64,000 bases of DNA from Bifidobacterium sp. ESL0784 (GTDB taxonomy: Bacteria > Actinomycetota > Actinomycetes > Actinomycetales > Bifidobacteriaceae), in contig NZ_JAQTHV010000002.1 of the NCBI RefSeq assembly GCF_029433295.1, forward strand, positions 434,001-498,000, in the 5' to 3' direction. Position numbers and translations under genes: made by a program. Shown one piece after another: positions 16,375 to 26,099 of the stretch; within the stretch, counting starts at the first letter, position 1, and the number at the start of each line of letters is the position of its first letter. Under the pieces are notes generated by a model, which worked only from the letters and a program-made list of their open reading frames with translations, was not told the origin of the DNA and ran no database searches.

Positions 16375-17313
16375 TTACGGCAGATCGTTGCCGGCGGCGA
16401 CGTAGAGGTCGTACCACTCTTGGGCGGTGATTTCCACATCGGCTCCAGCCATCATCTCCTTCAGACGGCTCGGGTTCATCGACCCCAGCAGCACCTGCAT
16501 CTTGGCAGGGTGCCTCAGAATCCATGCCACAGCGATGGCGTTCTTGGTCACCCCATGCGCATCGGCGACGCGCTGCAGCGCCTCGTTGAGCTCGTGGAAC
16601 TTCGGGTTGTCGATAAAGACCCCCTCAAAGAAGCCGGTCTGGAAGGGGCTCCACGCCTGAATGGTCATTTTCCTGAGGCGGGAATAGCTGATCAATCCGC
16701 CGTCGTGGTCGATGCTCGGCGCATCCTGCATATTGACGTGAATCTCCTGCTGCACCATGCCGGTGTGTCCCAAGCCGAATTGCAGCTGGTTGACCTCCAG
16801 TTTCTGGTCCAGAGCGCTTTGCAACATTTCAACTTGCATCGGGTTCACATTGCTGACGCCGAAATGACGCACCTTGCCACTGGATTGCAGCTCGTTGAAC
16901 GTTTCCGCCAACTCGTCGAGCTCGACGAGCGTATCGGGGCGGTGCAGGAGTACGAAATCGACGTAATCGGTCTGCAGGTTCTTCAGTTCGCTGTCGAGCG
17001 CGGCGAGAAGATGATCCTTCGAGAAGTTGTAGCGGGTGATGTCGTCGCTCTTCGGATCGCGGTAAATGCCGAATTTCGTCTGAACATAGATCGAGCCGCG
17101 GTCCACGCCCACGTCCTTAAGAGCCTGTCCAAGCCGACGGCTGCTCTCTCCGGCAGTATAGCAATCGGCCGTATCGAAGAAGTTCACACCGCCGTCCAAC
17201 ACCGTACCCACGATTTCACGCGCTTCATCGGCACTCTTGGAATTCATTCGCATCGCGCCGAGGGCCACGCGAGAGGCCTTCACACCCGACGTCCCGAGTT
17301 CGCTATATTTCAT
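16375..17313 (-). CDS. Aldo/keto reductase
   Basis: A 312-residue NADPH-dependent oxidoreductase of the AKR superfamily with an eight-stranded barrel. The catalytic tetrad is visible as Asp47, Tyr52, Lys80 and His124 (in FFDTADCY, YVQTKFG and FVLLHRPD). I choose the ATG at 17313 because AAGGAAGG lies eight bases before it; the ATG at 17334 would overlap that site. The sequence resembles the YdhF-like single-chain reductases. The physiological aldehyde or ketone is unknown. It diverges from pepC with about 140 bases between the starts. Confidence 0.93.
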   Translation of the reverse strand: MKYSELGTSGVKASRVALGAMRMNSKSADEAREIVGTVLDGGVNFFDTADCYTAGESSRRLGQALKDVGVDRGSIYVQTKFGIYRDPKSDDITRYNFSKDHLLAALDSELKNLQTDYVDFVLLHRPDTLVELDELAETFNELQSSGKVRHFGVSNVNPMQVEMLQSALDQKLEVNQLQFGLGHTGMVQQEIHVNMQDAPSIDHDGGLISYSRLRKMTIQAWSPFQTGFFEGVFIDNPKFHELNEALQRVADAHGVTKNAIAVAWILRHPAKMQVLLGSMNPSRLKEMMAGADVEITAQEWYDLYVAAGNDLP

Positions 17314-17453
17314 TATTTGCACCTTCCTTGGCATTTCGTCAATAACCCCAGTCTAAGGTGTGACCGCGAAATGCTATTGCTATGTATCTTCATACACTTT
17401 CCCGACCGAAGAAACGTCACGATAGAATATGAACATACGAAAACGGAGGAATG

Positions 17454-18962
17454 ATGAGCACAGACAAGGTGACCGAAAACGACAATGACGCCAAGGCGAT
17501 AGACGCTGAAGACGTGCGTCAGTATAGCGAAAATTACAACACCGGAGACGCGGCGCGCGCGAATCATGTCGCGGCAAATGCGGCAGTCAAAAACGGGGTC
17601 ATCAAAGCGGCTACCAGCTATGAAGGCACACGCGAGCTGACTCACGATTTTTCGATCGAGCTGAAGCAGGGCACCATCACCGACCAGCAGCGCAGCGGAC
17701 GATGCTGGATGTTCGCCTCGCTCAATACCTTGCGTTATGAACTGATGCACCGCTGGAAACTTGAGGATTTCGAGTTTTCCGAGACCTATCTGTTTTTCTG
17801 GGACAAGTTCGAAAAGTCGAACACCTATCTCGAGAACGTGCTGAACACACTCGACGAGCCGACCGATAGCCGCACGTTCGAGGCAATCAACGCCTATCCA
17901 GCCGATGACGGCGGCTGGTGGCAGATGTTTGTCAATCTGGTCAATAAATATGGGCTTGTACCGAAATCAGCTTATCCGGAATCGCAGAATTCCAAGGATT
18001 CCGACGCATTCACACAATATCTGACCACGAAGCTGCACCAGTTCACGATCCAGCTGCGCGAGCATCATCGCAACGGCAAGAGCATTGATGAACTTCGTAC
18101 ATTCAAGAAGCGATACATGGAAGATATCTACCGCATTTGCGCGATTGCATTGGGCGAACCGCCGGCCAAGTTCGATTGGCGGGCACGCGTAAAAGACGGC
18201 GATGACGACAAGAGCAGTGACGACAAGGACACCAAGGCTGCGAAGAAAAATGCAACGTCCAACGCATCCACCAAAAAGTCAGAAGCAAAGGCCGAGAAAT
18301 CGGAAGGTGAGCCCGGAATTGACGAGCGCAAGCAGATCGTGGAGCACGACATCACGCCGCTTGAGTTCTATCACAAGTACGTGCCGGTGGACGTCAACGA
18401 TTTCGTGACACTTTGCAACAATCCGATGAAAAACCGGCCGTTCTACACGCATTTCCAACTCAAGTATTCGACCAATGTCGCCGAGACCGGCAACCTTGAC
18501 TTCACCAATGTGCCGATTAAAGTGCTACGCAAGGCGGCAGTCGATCAGGTCAAAGCCGGGCACCCGATCTGGTTCGCCTGCGATTGCATGCAATATTGCC
18601 TGCGTGACGGTGGCTACTTCAGCAAGAACGCGGTGCGCGTGGACGAGCTTTTCGGCACCGATTTCAGCATCGACAAGGCGAACGGTTTGGAATACAGCGA
18701 CTACCCGAGCAACCACGCCATGACCATCACCGGCGTGAACCTTGACGAAAATGGCGAGCCCAACCGCTGGAAGATCGAGAACAGCTGGGGCAAGTCCACC
18801 GGAACCGACGGCTATTACGTGGCCGACGGCGAATGGTTCGACCAGTTTGTCACCGAGGTCATTATCCGCAAGGAATTCCTGGACGACAAGACGCTCAAGG
18901 CAACACAAGCCGATCCGGTAGTGCTCGATCCGTGGGAGGCCCTCACCGCACGCTGTGACTGA
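17454..18962 (+). CDS. pepC: Aminopeptidase C (C1B cysteine peptidase) with charged insertion
   Basis: A cytoplasmic cysteine aminopeptidase of the PepC/bleomycin hydrolase family, about 502 residues. The catalytic residues, numbered from the ATG at 17451, are Cys85 in RSGRCWMFASLN, His422 in SNHAMTITGV and Asn444 in KIENSWG. Two ATGs occur at 17451 and 17454; GGAGG ends at 17449, so the second is better spaced. Residues about 247-290 form a Lys/Asp/Ser/Ala-rich low-complexity insert (for example KDGDDDKSSDDKDTKAA) between the barrel domain and the region around HDITPLEFY. The usual family length is about 440-450 residues, so this insert accounts for the excess. Family members are usually hexamers that trim peptides for amino-acid supply. 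Confidence 0.94.
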   Translation: MSTDKVTENDNDAKAIDAEDVRQYSENYNTGDAARANHVAANAAVKNGVIKAATSYEGTRELTHDFSIELKQGTITDQQRSGRCWMFASLNTLRYELMHRWKLEDFEFSETYLFFWDKFEKSNTYLENVLNTLDEPTDSRTFEAINAYPADDGGWWQMFVNLVNKYGLVPKSAYPESQNSKDSDAFTQYLTTKLHQFTIQLREHHRNGKSIDELRTFKKRYMEDIYRICAIALGEPPAKFDWRARVKDGDDDKSSDDKDTKAAKKNATSNASTKKSEAKAEKSEGEPGIDERKQIVEHDITPLEFYHKYVPVDVNDFVTLCNNPMKNRPFYTHFQLKYSTNVAETGNLDFTNVPIKVLRKAAVDQVKAGHPIWFACDCMQYCLRDGGYFSKNAVRVDELFGTDFSIDKANGLEYSDYPSNHAMTITGVNLDENGEPNRWKIENSWGKSTGTDGYYVADGEWFDQFVTEVIIRKEFLDDKTLKATQADPVVLDPWEALTARCD

Positions 18963-19150
18963 AATTCTGAGGGGTGCGAGCTGAGTCCAATGAGGGAGTC
19001 AGCTTGCACACTACGAATTTCACCGATACTACAGGCTGTATCAATTTCGGAAAAGAACCACAACTATAAAGACTAACGGCATATCACAGTCGTTGACAAC
19101 CAGTTTACGGACAGAACCAAAACTCGGAAAAACCATCAAGAAAAGAGATG

Positions 19151-19178
19151 CCCGGCGGAGAGAAAGCCGCCGGGCGAG
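19151..19178. terminator. GC-rich stem-loop in the pepC-metG gap
   Basis: GCCCGGCGG pairs perfectly with CCGCCGGGC around an eight-base purine loop. On the minus strand it is followed by ATCTCTTTTCTT. It may end transcription in either direction. Confidence 0.6.
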
Positions 19179-19487
19179 AGAAGAGAGAAGAAGGTTCAAT
19201 TATGGGATTCAAAGAAGAATCTCGCCAGCGGTTTAACTGCTGACATCTCTAATATAACAGCATCTTCCTTGGAAAAACGATGCCTGCAACTCAAAGAAGT
19301 CTGTGAAAATTGTAACGATTTTGTAAAAATAAAGCGATATGTATAGTTTCACGCGCATTTTCATGTCTCGAAACGAAAAATCTCTCATCGATGGGCGGCA
19401 AAATGCGATACAAAGTCTGATTTTCACGCAGAAGCCGCATTCTCAAAAGCTCAGCTCAAAGCACAAACCTGTAGTTTATACAAGAAA

Positions 19488-19532
19488 ACGCTTCGGCCTT
19501 ATCGCAAGATTTTTGCGCTAAGGTCGAAGCGT
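19488..19532 (-). terminator. metG terminator
   Basis: ACGCTTCGGCCTTATCGCA pairs with the inverse arm TGCGCTAAGGTCGAAGCGT with two mismatches, and the minus-strand copy ends in TTTTC. It lies 45 bases beyond the metG stop. Confidence 0.8.
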
Positions 19533-19576
19533 CACAACGGCTTATCGGCAAGGCCGTCCGCTTGGACTGGAAGGCG

Positions 19577-21454
19577 CTACTCGCTCTGTTCTTCCTTGGT
19601 GAGCTTTTCCTTGGCCTCTTCCAGACGCTTGGCCTCGGCTTCCTTACGAGCCTCCAAGTCGGCCTCGAAGCGCGTCAGTTCTTCGGTGATGGCCTCTTTC
19701 GGAATTTTCTGGAAGATGGGCGAAGGCTTGGGAACCGGGGTACCGGGGATAAGCGGCTCGCTCTGCCAGGGATGCACCGTGCGACCGAGTTCGTAGTCAC
19801 CGGTGATGATCGGGTACTTGAAGCCGGGCTTGTCGAGGTCTTCGACCTCTTCGATATGCGGCAGCGGCGAGAATGTGCCGACGCCGCCGAGCGCCTCCCA
19901 CACCTTCTGCGCGGACTGCGGCAGGAACGGGGCAAGCAGATGGTTGGCGTCGCTGACCGCCTGTGCGCAGATGTGCAGCACGGTGCCGAGACGCTTCGGG
20001 TCGTCCTTGATCTTCCACGGCTCGACCGCGGAGATGTACTTGTTGATGTCGCCGACGACCTTCATGGCCTCATTCAAGGCGTTCTTCTGATGATGGTGTT
20101 CGATGAGCCCGCCGACCACGTCGAATGCGGTGGCCGTTTCTTCGAGCAGCGCACGATCCTCGGCGGTCATGGAGTCCTCGTCAAGCTCCGGAATCTCACC
20201 GAAGTTCTTGTACATGAGGTTCGCCACGCGGTTGACGAGGTTGCCCCAGCTTGCGGCAAGCTCCTCGTTGTTGTGACGTACGAACTCGGACCAGGTGAAG
20301 TCGGCGTCTGAAGTTTCTGGACCGGCCACGGAAATGTAATACCTTACAGCGTCAACCGGGTAGCGTGCAAGAATGTCCTTGACGTAGATGACGATGCCAC
20401 GCGAGGAGCTGAACTTCTTGCCTTCCATCGTCATGAATTCGCTGGCGACGACCTGCTCAGGCAGGTTGAGCTTGCCGTATTCGCCCGGTTCGCCGCCTTT
20501 GGAACCCTCACCGTCGTAAGCGAGTATCTCGGAGGGCCAGATCTGAGAATGGAAGGTGATGTTGTCTTTGCCCATGAAATAGTAGGCAGGTGATTTCGGG
20601 TCGTTCCACCACTTCTTCCATGCTTCGGGGTCGCCCTTGCGACGGGCCCACTCGATGGAGGCGGACAGATAGCCGATAACCGCATCGAACCAGACGTAGA
20701 GCTTCTTGTTGGGGTTGTCGATCCAACCGTCGACCGGAACTGGGATGCCCCAATCGATGTCGCGCGTGATGGCACGGGGCTTGACTTCCTTGAAGAGGCC
20801 AAGCGAGAAGTTGATGACGTTGGTGCGCCAGCCTTCACGGGTCTTGAGCCACGCGAGGTTCGCCTCAGCGAGCGCCGGCAGATCAAGGAAGAAGTGCTCG
20901 GTTTCCTTAAACTCCGGCTTTTCCCCATTGATCTTGGAGACGGGGTTGATCAGTTCATCCGGATCGAGCTCATTGCCGCAATTGTCGCACTGATCGCCGC
21001 GAGCGCCGTCGGCCCCGCAGATCGGGCAGGTGCCTTCGATATAACGATCGGGCAGGGTGCGGCCGGTAGAAGGCGAAATCGCGACCTTCTGCGTACCTTT
21101 ATATATGTATCCGTTCTTGAGGCACTGCTTGAACATCTCCTGCACAACGTGCTCGTGGTTTCCCGTCGTGGTGCGCGTGAAGAGGTCGTAGCTCAGGCCA
21201 AGGTCGCAGAGGTCCTTGGCGATGACGCGATTGTATCGGTTGGCGAGCTCCTGCGGGCTCACGCCTTCCTTGTCCGCCTCGACCAGAATCGGGGTGCCGT
21301 GCTCGTCGGTGCCGGAAACCATCAGGACATCGTTGCCCTTCATGCGTTCGTAGCGTGCGTATACGTCGGAAGGCACGCCGAAACCGGCTACGTGGCCGAT
21401 ATGGCGCGGGCCGTTCGCGTACGGCCATGCAACGTTCACCAAAATATGAGTCAT
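19577..21454 (-). CDS. metG: Methionyl-tRNA synthetase
   Basis: A class I aminoacyl-tRNA synthetase of 625 residues that charges tRNA-Met. The HIGH motif is at residues 18-21 (PRHIGHVAG). The zinc knuckle uses Cys143, Cys146, Cys156 and Cys159 (CPICG, CDNCG). The KMSKS loop is the KFSSSRG variant near residue 345, and the anticodon-binding helix bundle follows. It belongs to the MetG type with the zinc insert and lacks the C-terminal dimer domain seen in E. coli. The last 60 residues are charged and probably helical. It is a single gene with its own terminator. Confidence 0.97.
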   Translation of the reverse strand: MTHILVNVAWPYANGPRHIGHVAGFGVPSDVYARYERMKGNDVLMVSGTDEHGTPILVEADKEGVSPQELANRYNRVIAKDLCDLGLSYDLFTRTTTGNHEHVVQEMFKQCLKNGYIYKGTQKVAISPSTGRTLPDRYIEGTCPICGADGARGDQCDNCGNELDPDELINPVSKINGEKPEFKETEHFFLDLPALAEANLAWLKTREGWRTNVINFSLGLFKEVKPRAITRDIDWGIPVPVDGWIDNPNKKLYVWFDAVIGYLSASIEWARRKGDPEAWKKWWNDPKSPAYYFMGKDNITFHSQIWPSEILAYDGEGSKGGEPGEYGKLNLPEQVVASEFMTMEGKKFSSSRGIVIYVKDILARYPVDAVRYYISVAGPETSDADFTWSEFVRHNNEELAASWGNLVNRVANLMYKNFGEIPELDEDSMTAEDRALLEETATAFDVVGGLIEHHHQKNALNEAMKVVGDINKYISAVEPWKIKDDPKRLGTVLHICAQAVSDANHLLAPFLPQSAQKVWEALGGVGTFSPLPHIEEVEDLDKPGFKYPIITGDYELGRTVHPWQSEPLIPGTPVPKPSPIFQKIPKEAITEELTRFEADLEARKEAEAKRLEEAKEKLTKEEQSE

Positions 21455-21621
21455 AACTACCGATTATTGGGCCCAGCGGGGACAGCAACCGGCTTTTTTA
21501 TAAAGACCGTCAATAGAATCGAGACAACGAGCGGAACAAAGCCGCTTGTTGACCGTGTCGTCCACAATTTTCAAAGTCAGGCCGCCGGCTGTCCACATAT
21601 CCACTTTTTGCATTTTCCGAT

Positions 21622-21657
21622 TTGGCGATACCGGGCGACCTATCTATATTGCACAAC
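21622..21657 (+). promoter_or_regulatory. Promoter of a leaderless transcript
   Basis: TTGGCG (21622-21627) and TATATT (21645-21650) are 17 bases apart, and an ATG follows seven bases after the -10 box at 21658. The start point would fall at or next to that ATG, and no ribosome site is present, so a leaderless mRNA is likely. Confidence 0.65.
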
Positions 21658-22506
21658 ATGAACAATGCAACCATGACCATACAGCACATCAACCATTCCA
21701 CTACAGGCGAGGCCGCAGAACGAAGCGAAAACTTCGGCACCGGCCGACCGCCGCCAAGCGCGGCGAAACCGTCCATGTATCAAGTCAAAAGCAACGGCCG
21801 CCCCGGCATTCTTGGGCGCAGACAACGCAAACCGGACCGCAAAGACGCAGCCCTCGAAGGAAAGCGTTTCGAGCAAAACCTCCCAACCACCCGCAAACCG
21901 AACATAGGCGTCACCAACGTCAGCACGGTCATGACGCCGACACCCGTAAACCACACCATGCCTATGCTGATGAGCAACCGCGATCTGCCCGGGCCCTTGA
22001 GCATGAACCGGCTCGATGATTTCGGCGCGGTGCGTCGCCTCGATGACATCAACGCCTATCTCGCCGAATACTCCGATACACTGTTCGGCAGGGGCATCAT
22101 CATGACCAAAGTGGCGCCGAGCCAGTCAATCGCTTGTGGCCGTAGCGCCCTGTGGGTATGGATGGGTGGCGCATTCCCGAACGCCATCGACATCATTTCG
22201 GCTTCGCACTTCCGCTCGATGGCCTACGGACGTCCAATCAAAACTTACGACCGCAACGTCCCCGAAGGGCAAATAAGCTCCATCGCCGGCCTGAAAGTGA
22301 CCTCGCCGACAAGAACGGCCTGCGATATCGCCTTGATGAGCCCGGCCAGCATACCCGACAAAAGACGCGCGGAACTGGTCTGCGCCATCGTGCAGGAGTA
22401 CCATATCGACCCCGCGGAATGTCTCGGAATACTGGAAAAGAACCATTTCTGGCCGAATGTGCCGCAAGCCCGCCAGTTTTTCAAAGCGGTTCAATATTGC
22501 TTCTGA
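21658..22506 (+). CDS. AbiEi-like antitoxin/regulator-type protein (C-terminal domain)
   Basis: A 282-residue protein from the ATG at 21658. The N-terminal 100 residues are basic, polar and poorly ordered. From about residue 130 the pattern matches the AbiEi-type C-terminal domain found in many actinobacterial proteins: SIACGRSALWVWMGGAF, then RSMAYGRPIKTYDRNVP, then IAGLKVTSPTRTACDIALM. The last motif, GLxVTSPxRTxxDIA, is the most telling. In type IV toxin-antitoxin systems AbiEi represses its own operon, but no AbiEii nucleotidyltransferase partner is adjacent here; the next gene is a transporter. The usual N-terminal winged helix is not obvious. It may be an orphan relative. The TTG at 21622 is rejected as start because it is the -35 box. 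Confidence 0.5.
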   Translation: MNNATMTIQHINHSTTGEAAERSENFGTGRPPPSAAKPSMYQVKSNGRPGILGRRQRKPDRKDAALEGKRFEQNLPTTRKPNIGVTNVSTVMTPTPVNHTMPMLMSNRDLPGPLSMNRLDDFGAVRRLDDINAYLAEYSDTLFGRGIIMTKVAPSQSIACGRSALWVWMGGAFPNAIDIISASHFRSMAYGRPIKTYDRNVPEGQISSIAGLKVTSPTRTACDIALMSPASIPDKRRAELVCAIVQEYHIDPAECLGILEKNHFWPNVPQARQFFKAVQYCF

Positions 22507-22690
22507 ATTCAACTCCAAGGCATTGCTTGCAATACAGGCGCTGAGGCAAACAAAGACGAGTGCAAATCGGCAATACAGCAATCACGATTAAGCCCAACAA
22601 TAAAATTAAAACGGAAAAGAGCTATTATGGTGTAATTGCGCTAGCGCCCATAAGACGAGCTAGGTTGCGCGTTGAAAGGACAGATTTGTC

Positions 22691-24478
22691 ATGTCATCAC
22701 CAGCCGATCAACGGCAGAACGACGATTCCAGGCGCTCTGGGGAGAGTCAGCATGGGGTCCATCCGATTCAAAGCGTCAAGAATGTAATGCATATTGGTGC
22801 AGGTTCCGATAAACCGGAATCAGCGAAGGCAACCGACGAACCGCAAATGCAGAAAGTCCATGTCCGCCGCCAGTTCCTGCGCACCAAAGACGTCACCGTC
22901 GTCGAAGAAAAAACGCTGAAACAGGCCATCGCCGGCACCGTGGTCGGCAACTTCATGGAATGGTATGATTTCGGCATCTACGGCTATCTCGCGGTAACGA
23001 TGGCAAGCGTTTTCACCAGCGGTCTGCCGAAAAGCATGAGCCTTATCGTGATGTTGCTCGGCTTCGCGGTGAGCTTCCTCGTCCGCCCTCTGGGCGGCAT
23101 CGTTTTGGGCCCGCTCGGCGACCGCGTCGGACGACAGAAGGTGTTGTTCCTGACGATGGGCATGATGGTGGTCTCCACCGCGCTTATCGGCATCCTGCCG
23201 ACGAGCAAGCAAATCGGCGTCTGGGCTATCGTCCCCCTCTACGCGCTGCAGATGATACAGGGCTTCTCGACCGGCGGCGAATACTCCGGAGCGACCACCT
23301 ACATTTCCGAATTCTCGCCCGACCGCAAGCGCGGCTTCTACAGCGCCTGGCTCGACATGGGCTCCTACATCGGCTCGGCGTTCGGAGCCGCGATGGTGGC
23401 CATCACCACGACCATCGTCGAAAACGGCTGGGGCGCGAACGCCATGGTCAACGGCGGCTGGCGCATTCCTTATCTTCTGACCATTCCGCTGGGCATCCTC
23501 GCGATGGCCCTGCGTACCCATATCCCCGAAACCCCGCAGTTCGCCGCTCACCAGCAGCGCCAAGAGGAAGAGCAGGAGCATTGGTCGCACGAAGCGCACG
23601 AAGCCGCATGGCGGCAGGAATCCCCTTGGGACCGCCCCGGCACGATGCTTTACGTCATCAAGCGCCACTGGCGTCGTCTCCTGATCGCCGTGGCCATCGT
23701 CGCGGCCACCAATACCGCCGGTTATGTGCTCACTAGCTACATGCCGACTTACTTGCGCGAGGAAGTCGGCACCACCCCGACGATGGCCGCGGCCGCGACC
23801 GTGCCGGTGCTGATCATCATGGCGCTGTGTCTGCCCTTGATCGGCCATCTTTCCGATAAGATCGGTCGCAAGCCGATTTACGGCATCGCAGTGATTTCGA
23901 CGTTCGTATTGGTCTACCCGGCGTTCCAGCTGCTGCATCAGGGCACATTCTGGTCGATTCAGGGCGCGCTGGCCATGCTCGCCGTGCCCGTGGCCTTCTA
24001 CGCAGGCGTCTCCGCAAGCACGTTGCCGGCGCTTTTCCCGACCGCATCGCGCTTCTCCGGTATGGGCCTTTCCTATAACTTCGCCGTTTCCTTGTTCGGC
24101 GGCACCACGCCGCTGGTCTCGCAGGCGCTGATCACCCTCACGGGCAACCACGACGCCCCCGGCTTCTATATCATGTTCTTCGCCATCTTCAGCGGCATCG
24201 CCGCCATCGTGATGCGCGAATCCTCGAAGGCGCCGCTGCCCGGCTCCATGCCGACGGTGGGCAGCGAGGAAGAGGCACGCGAGCTCGTGCTGACCCAGGA
24301 ACAGAACCCGAACCTCGACACCAGCACGATGCCGATGCCGATGATCACGGTGGAAATCCCAGTGGGCCAGACGCTTCCCCAGCGTCCGGAAAATATCAAG
24401 CCGGTGATTCACCATGATTCGGAATTTGAATCAGAAGATAATTCGGAAAACGAAAAAGATGGAAAATCGGAGAAATAA
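22691..24478 (+). CDS. MFS transporter, metabolite:H+ symporter (ProP-like)
   Basis: A 595-residue membrane transporter of the MHS family. The first helix has the family signature VVGNFMEWYDFGIYGYL (about residues 86-102). The loop after helix 2 carries LGDRVGRQKVL, and twelve hydrophobic segments follow. The N-terminus has an extra polar tail of about 75 residues and the C-terminus an acidic tail of about 60, so the protein is longer than the usual 430-500 residues. The start at 22691 has GAAAGGA 11 bases upstream. MHS members import proline, betaine, dicarboxylates or shikimate; the substrate here is not clear. The gene stands alone. Confidence 0.9.
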   Translation: MSSPADQRQNDDSRRSGESQHGVHPIQSVKNVMHIGAGSDKPESAKATDEPQMQKVHVRRQFLRTKDVTVVEEKTLKQAIAGTVVGNFMEWYDFGIYGYLAVTMASVFTSGLPKSMSLIVMLLGFAVSFLVRPLGGIVLGPLGDRVGRQKVLFLTMGMMVVSTALIGILPTSKQIGVWAIVPLYALQMIQGFSTGGEYSGATTYISEFSPDRKRGFYSAWLDMGSYIGSAFGAAMVAITTTIVENGWGANAMVNGGWRIPYLLTIPLGILAMALRTHIPETPQFAAHQQRQEEEQEHWSHEAHEAAWRQESPWDRPGTMLYVIKRHWRRLLIAVAIVAATNTAGYVLTSYMPTYLREEVGTTPTMAAAATVPVLIIMALCLPLIGHLSDKIGRKPIYGIAVISTFVLVYPAFQLLHQGTFWSIQGALAMLAVPVAFYAGVSASTLPALFPTASRFSGMGLSYNFAVSLFGGTTPLVSQALITLTGNHDAPGFYIMFFAIFSGIAAIVMRESSKAPLPGSMPTVGSEEEARELVLTQEQNPNLDTSTMPMPMITVEIPVGQTLPQRPENIKPVIHHDSEFESEDNSENEKDGKSEK

Positions 24479-24702
24479 AACCGGTAAATAATTAAATCCG
24501 ATAGTTAAATCCAATAATCAATAATCAGGCAATCGCAGTCTCGAATGCCTAACTACAGAATCCCAACCGGGCATCAGTTCAAAGCGAGACCGCCGACTGA
24601 CGAACTAGAGTAAATTCCGCTGGCCTTTTCCACCGGAAAATCCCGCTGCTCCGCATACCATGCAAGGAGTTCGCCGGCCTTTCGCACCCCGAAAAGACTC
24701 TA

Positions 24703-25752
24703 CTAATCCTCGTGTCGAGGCAACTTCTTTTGCGACATACGCTGGGAAAGCCACCACAACCATGTATACGGCGGACGCATCGCGCTATCGGAGTGCTGGA
24801 TCAGCCACGGCTTACGGTGCAGCGAACGCACCGCTGCAAGCCCCAGAACCAATCCGGCGAGCGCAACGAGCACACCGAACACCACCGGATCGCCCTTGGC
24901 GTTCTCCGGATCCGGAATCGGCTCAGGAATGGGCTGACGCGTACCTGTGATAACAAGTCGTTGCGTATTGACCCCGTACGGCGTGCAGGTCATCAGCGTG
25001 ACCAAATCCTGACCAGGTACCACTTTATAGAGATGCGTATCGGTCGGTTCTATGACATGAATGCCGATCACGCGATAGCCCATCGTACGGTTCAGCGTCT
25101 GGATATAGAAGATATCGCCATCTTTGAGCTCATCAAGACGGGTGAAAAGTAGCGCGTTCTGCAACCCGGTATGCCCGCTCAGGACAGCGTTTGTGGAGGG
25201 CCCGCCCACCGGCAGGCTTGTGCCGTAGAGGTGTCCGGCACCTTGCATCAGCACATTGTCGCCAGTACCATGGAAAACAAGCATTTTCACCGAAATCTTT
25301 GGGATGCGCACAACCCCCATTACCCCGGTGCCGTCATTGAGCAAAGACTGGTATTCCTGGTCTTTCTCAGATTTTGGCTTGGCGTTGGGGTTGCCGGTAT
25401 CGAACGGATCGGTGAACTCGCCGAGCAGCGGCTGGCCCGAGGAGGCAATGCGGGCGTTATAGGCCTGCGCACGGTGGTATTCGTCGGCAATCTTGCCTTG
25501 CGGCCATTGGGCGACACGGCTGATGGAATCCTGGACCTGGGTGCTTTCCTTATACATATTGAACATCCAGCGGGCCGGGAACCATGCCGCGGCGACGAGG
25601 AGCGCTATCAGGCAGATGACGATCATGACATCGACGATGATGATGATAATCCTGCGTGTTTTGTTGATCTTCCCCACGCCTGCCGAAACAATGTCGTCAA
25701 ACGAAGGCGCAACAGCCGTTTGAGGCTTGACCTCTTCCTGTGTTGACGTCAT
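24703..25752 (-). CDS. srtC: Class C sortase (pilin polymerase)
   Basis: A 349-residue membrane-bound transpeptidase that joins pilin subunits. An N-terminal membrane helix (IIIIIVDVMIVICLIALLVAA, about residues 36-56) and a C-terminal one (VVFGVLVALAGLVLGLAAV, about 305-323) flank the catalytic domain, as in class C enzymes. The active site is His194 in LSGHTGL, Cys256 in TLMTCTPYGVNTQRL and Arg265. FTDPFD-like residues near 125 may form the lid. The ATG at 25752 has AAGGAG six bases upstream. It is the last gene of the pilus cluster and should act on the LPLTG and LPFTG proteins encoded just upstream. Confidence 0.95.
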   Translation of the reverse strand: MTSTQEEVKPQTAVAPSFDDIVSAGVGKINKTRRIIIIIVDVMIVICLIALLVAAAWFPARWMFNMYKESTQVQDSISRVAQWPQGKIADEYHRAQAYNARIASSGQPLLGEFTDPFDTGNPNAKPKSEKDQEYQSLLNDGTGVMGVVRIPKISVKMLVFHGTGDNVLMQGAGHLYGTSLPVGGPSTNAVLSGHTGLQNALLFTRLDELKDGDIFYIQTLNRTMGYRVIGIHVIEPTDTHLYKVVPGQDLVTLMTCTPYGVNTQRLVITGTRQPIPEPIPDPENAKGDPVVFGVLVALAGLVLGLAAVRSLHRKPWLIQHSDSAMRPPYTWLWWLSQRMSQKKLPRHED

Positions 25753-26099
25753 CTGTCGCTCCTTGACTATGAATTATTTATCATCGGCATAAACATTAAT
25801 TATTATGTACCGATCAAGAATGAAAAGATTATTGGTTATCTGCTATCAGGCATCAATAACCAATGTCGAATAATCATGAATTATCGACTTATATGGATTA
25901 TTATTACAAAATTTATCCACGTATAGACCGCGGATGGGGTATGACCTGCGGTTACACAGGACATACCCCATCAACTGTTACCGAGTCGGAAAGAAAGCAG
26001 ACCGCACCAACCGACCGGCTAGGGAGTCCGGGGCACCGAACTTTCGGACAAACCGAACGAACAGTGCCCTCAACTCATATATGTCTTACGGTCACATGC
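25753..26099 (-). other. Gap between backbone pilin and sortase with two stem-loops
   Basis: A gap of 347 bases. GATGGGGTATG (25933-25943) pairs with CATACCCCATC (25962-25972), with an inner CCTG/CAGG stem. ATTGGTTAT (25831-25839) pairs with ATAACCAAT (25856-25864). Neither has a T run on the minus strand. They probably tune how much sortase is made relative to pilin. No gene seen. Confidence 0.6.

Larger units (their letters stand above)
18963..19576. other. Intergenic region between convergent pepC and metG
   Basis: A gap of 614 bases that holds two strong stem-loops (19151-19178 and 19488-19532) and otherwise AT-rich sequence. No frame in it has recognisable protein character. Confidence 0.5.

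Noticed and set aside
21622..21657. TTG start that would lengthen the AbiEi-like protein by 12 residues
   Set aside because: The TTG is the -35 box of a well-spaced promoter, and there is no ribosome site.
22820..24415. A 531-codon open frame on the minus strand opposite the MHS transporter
   Set aside because: It is His/Asp/Gly-rich antisense sequence with no domain, and the plus-strand frame has a clear family signature.
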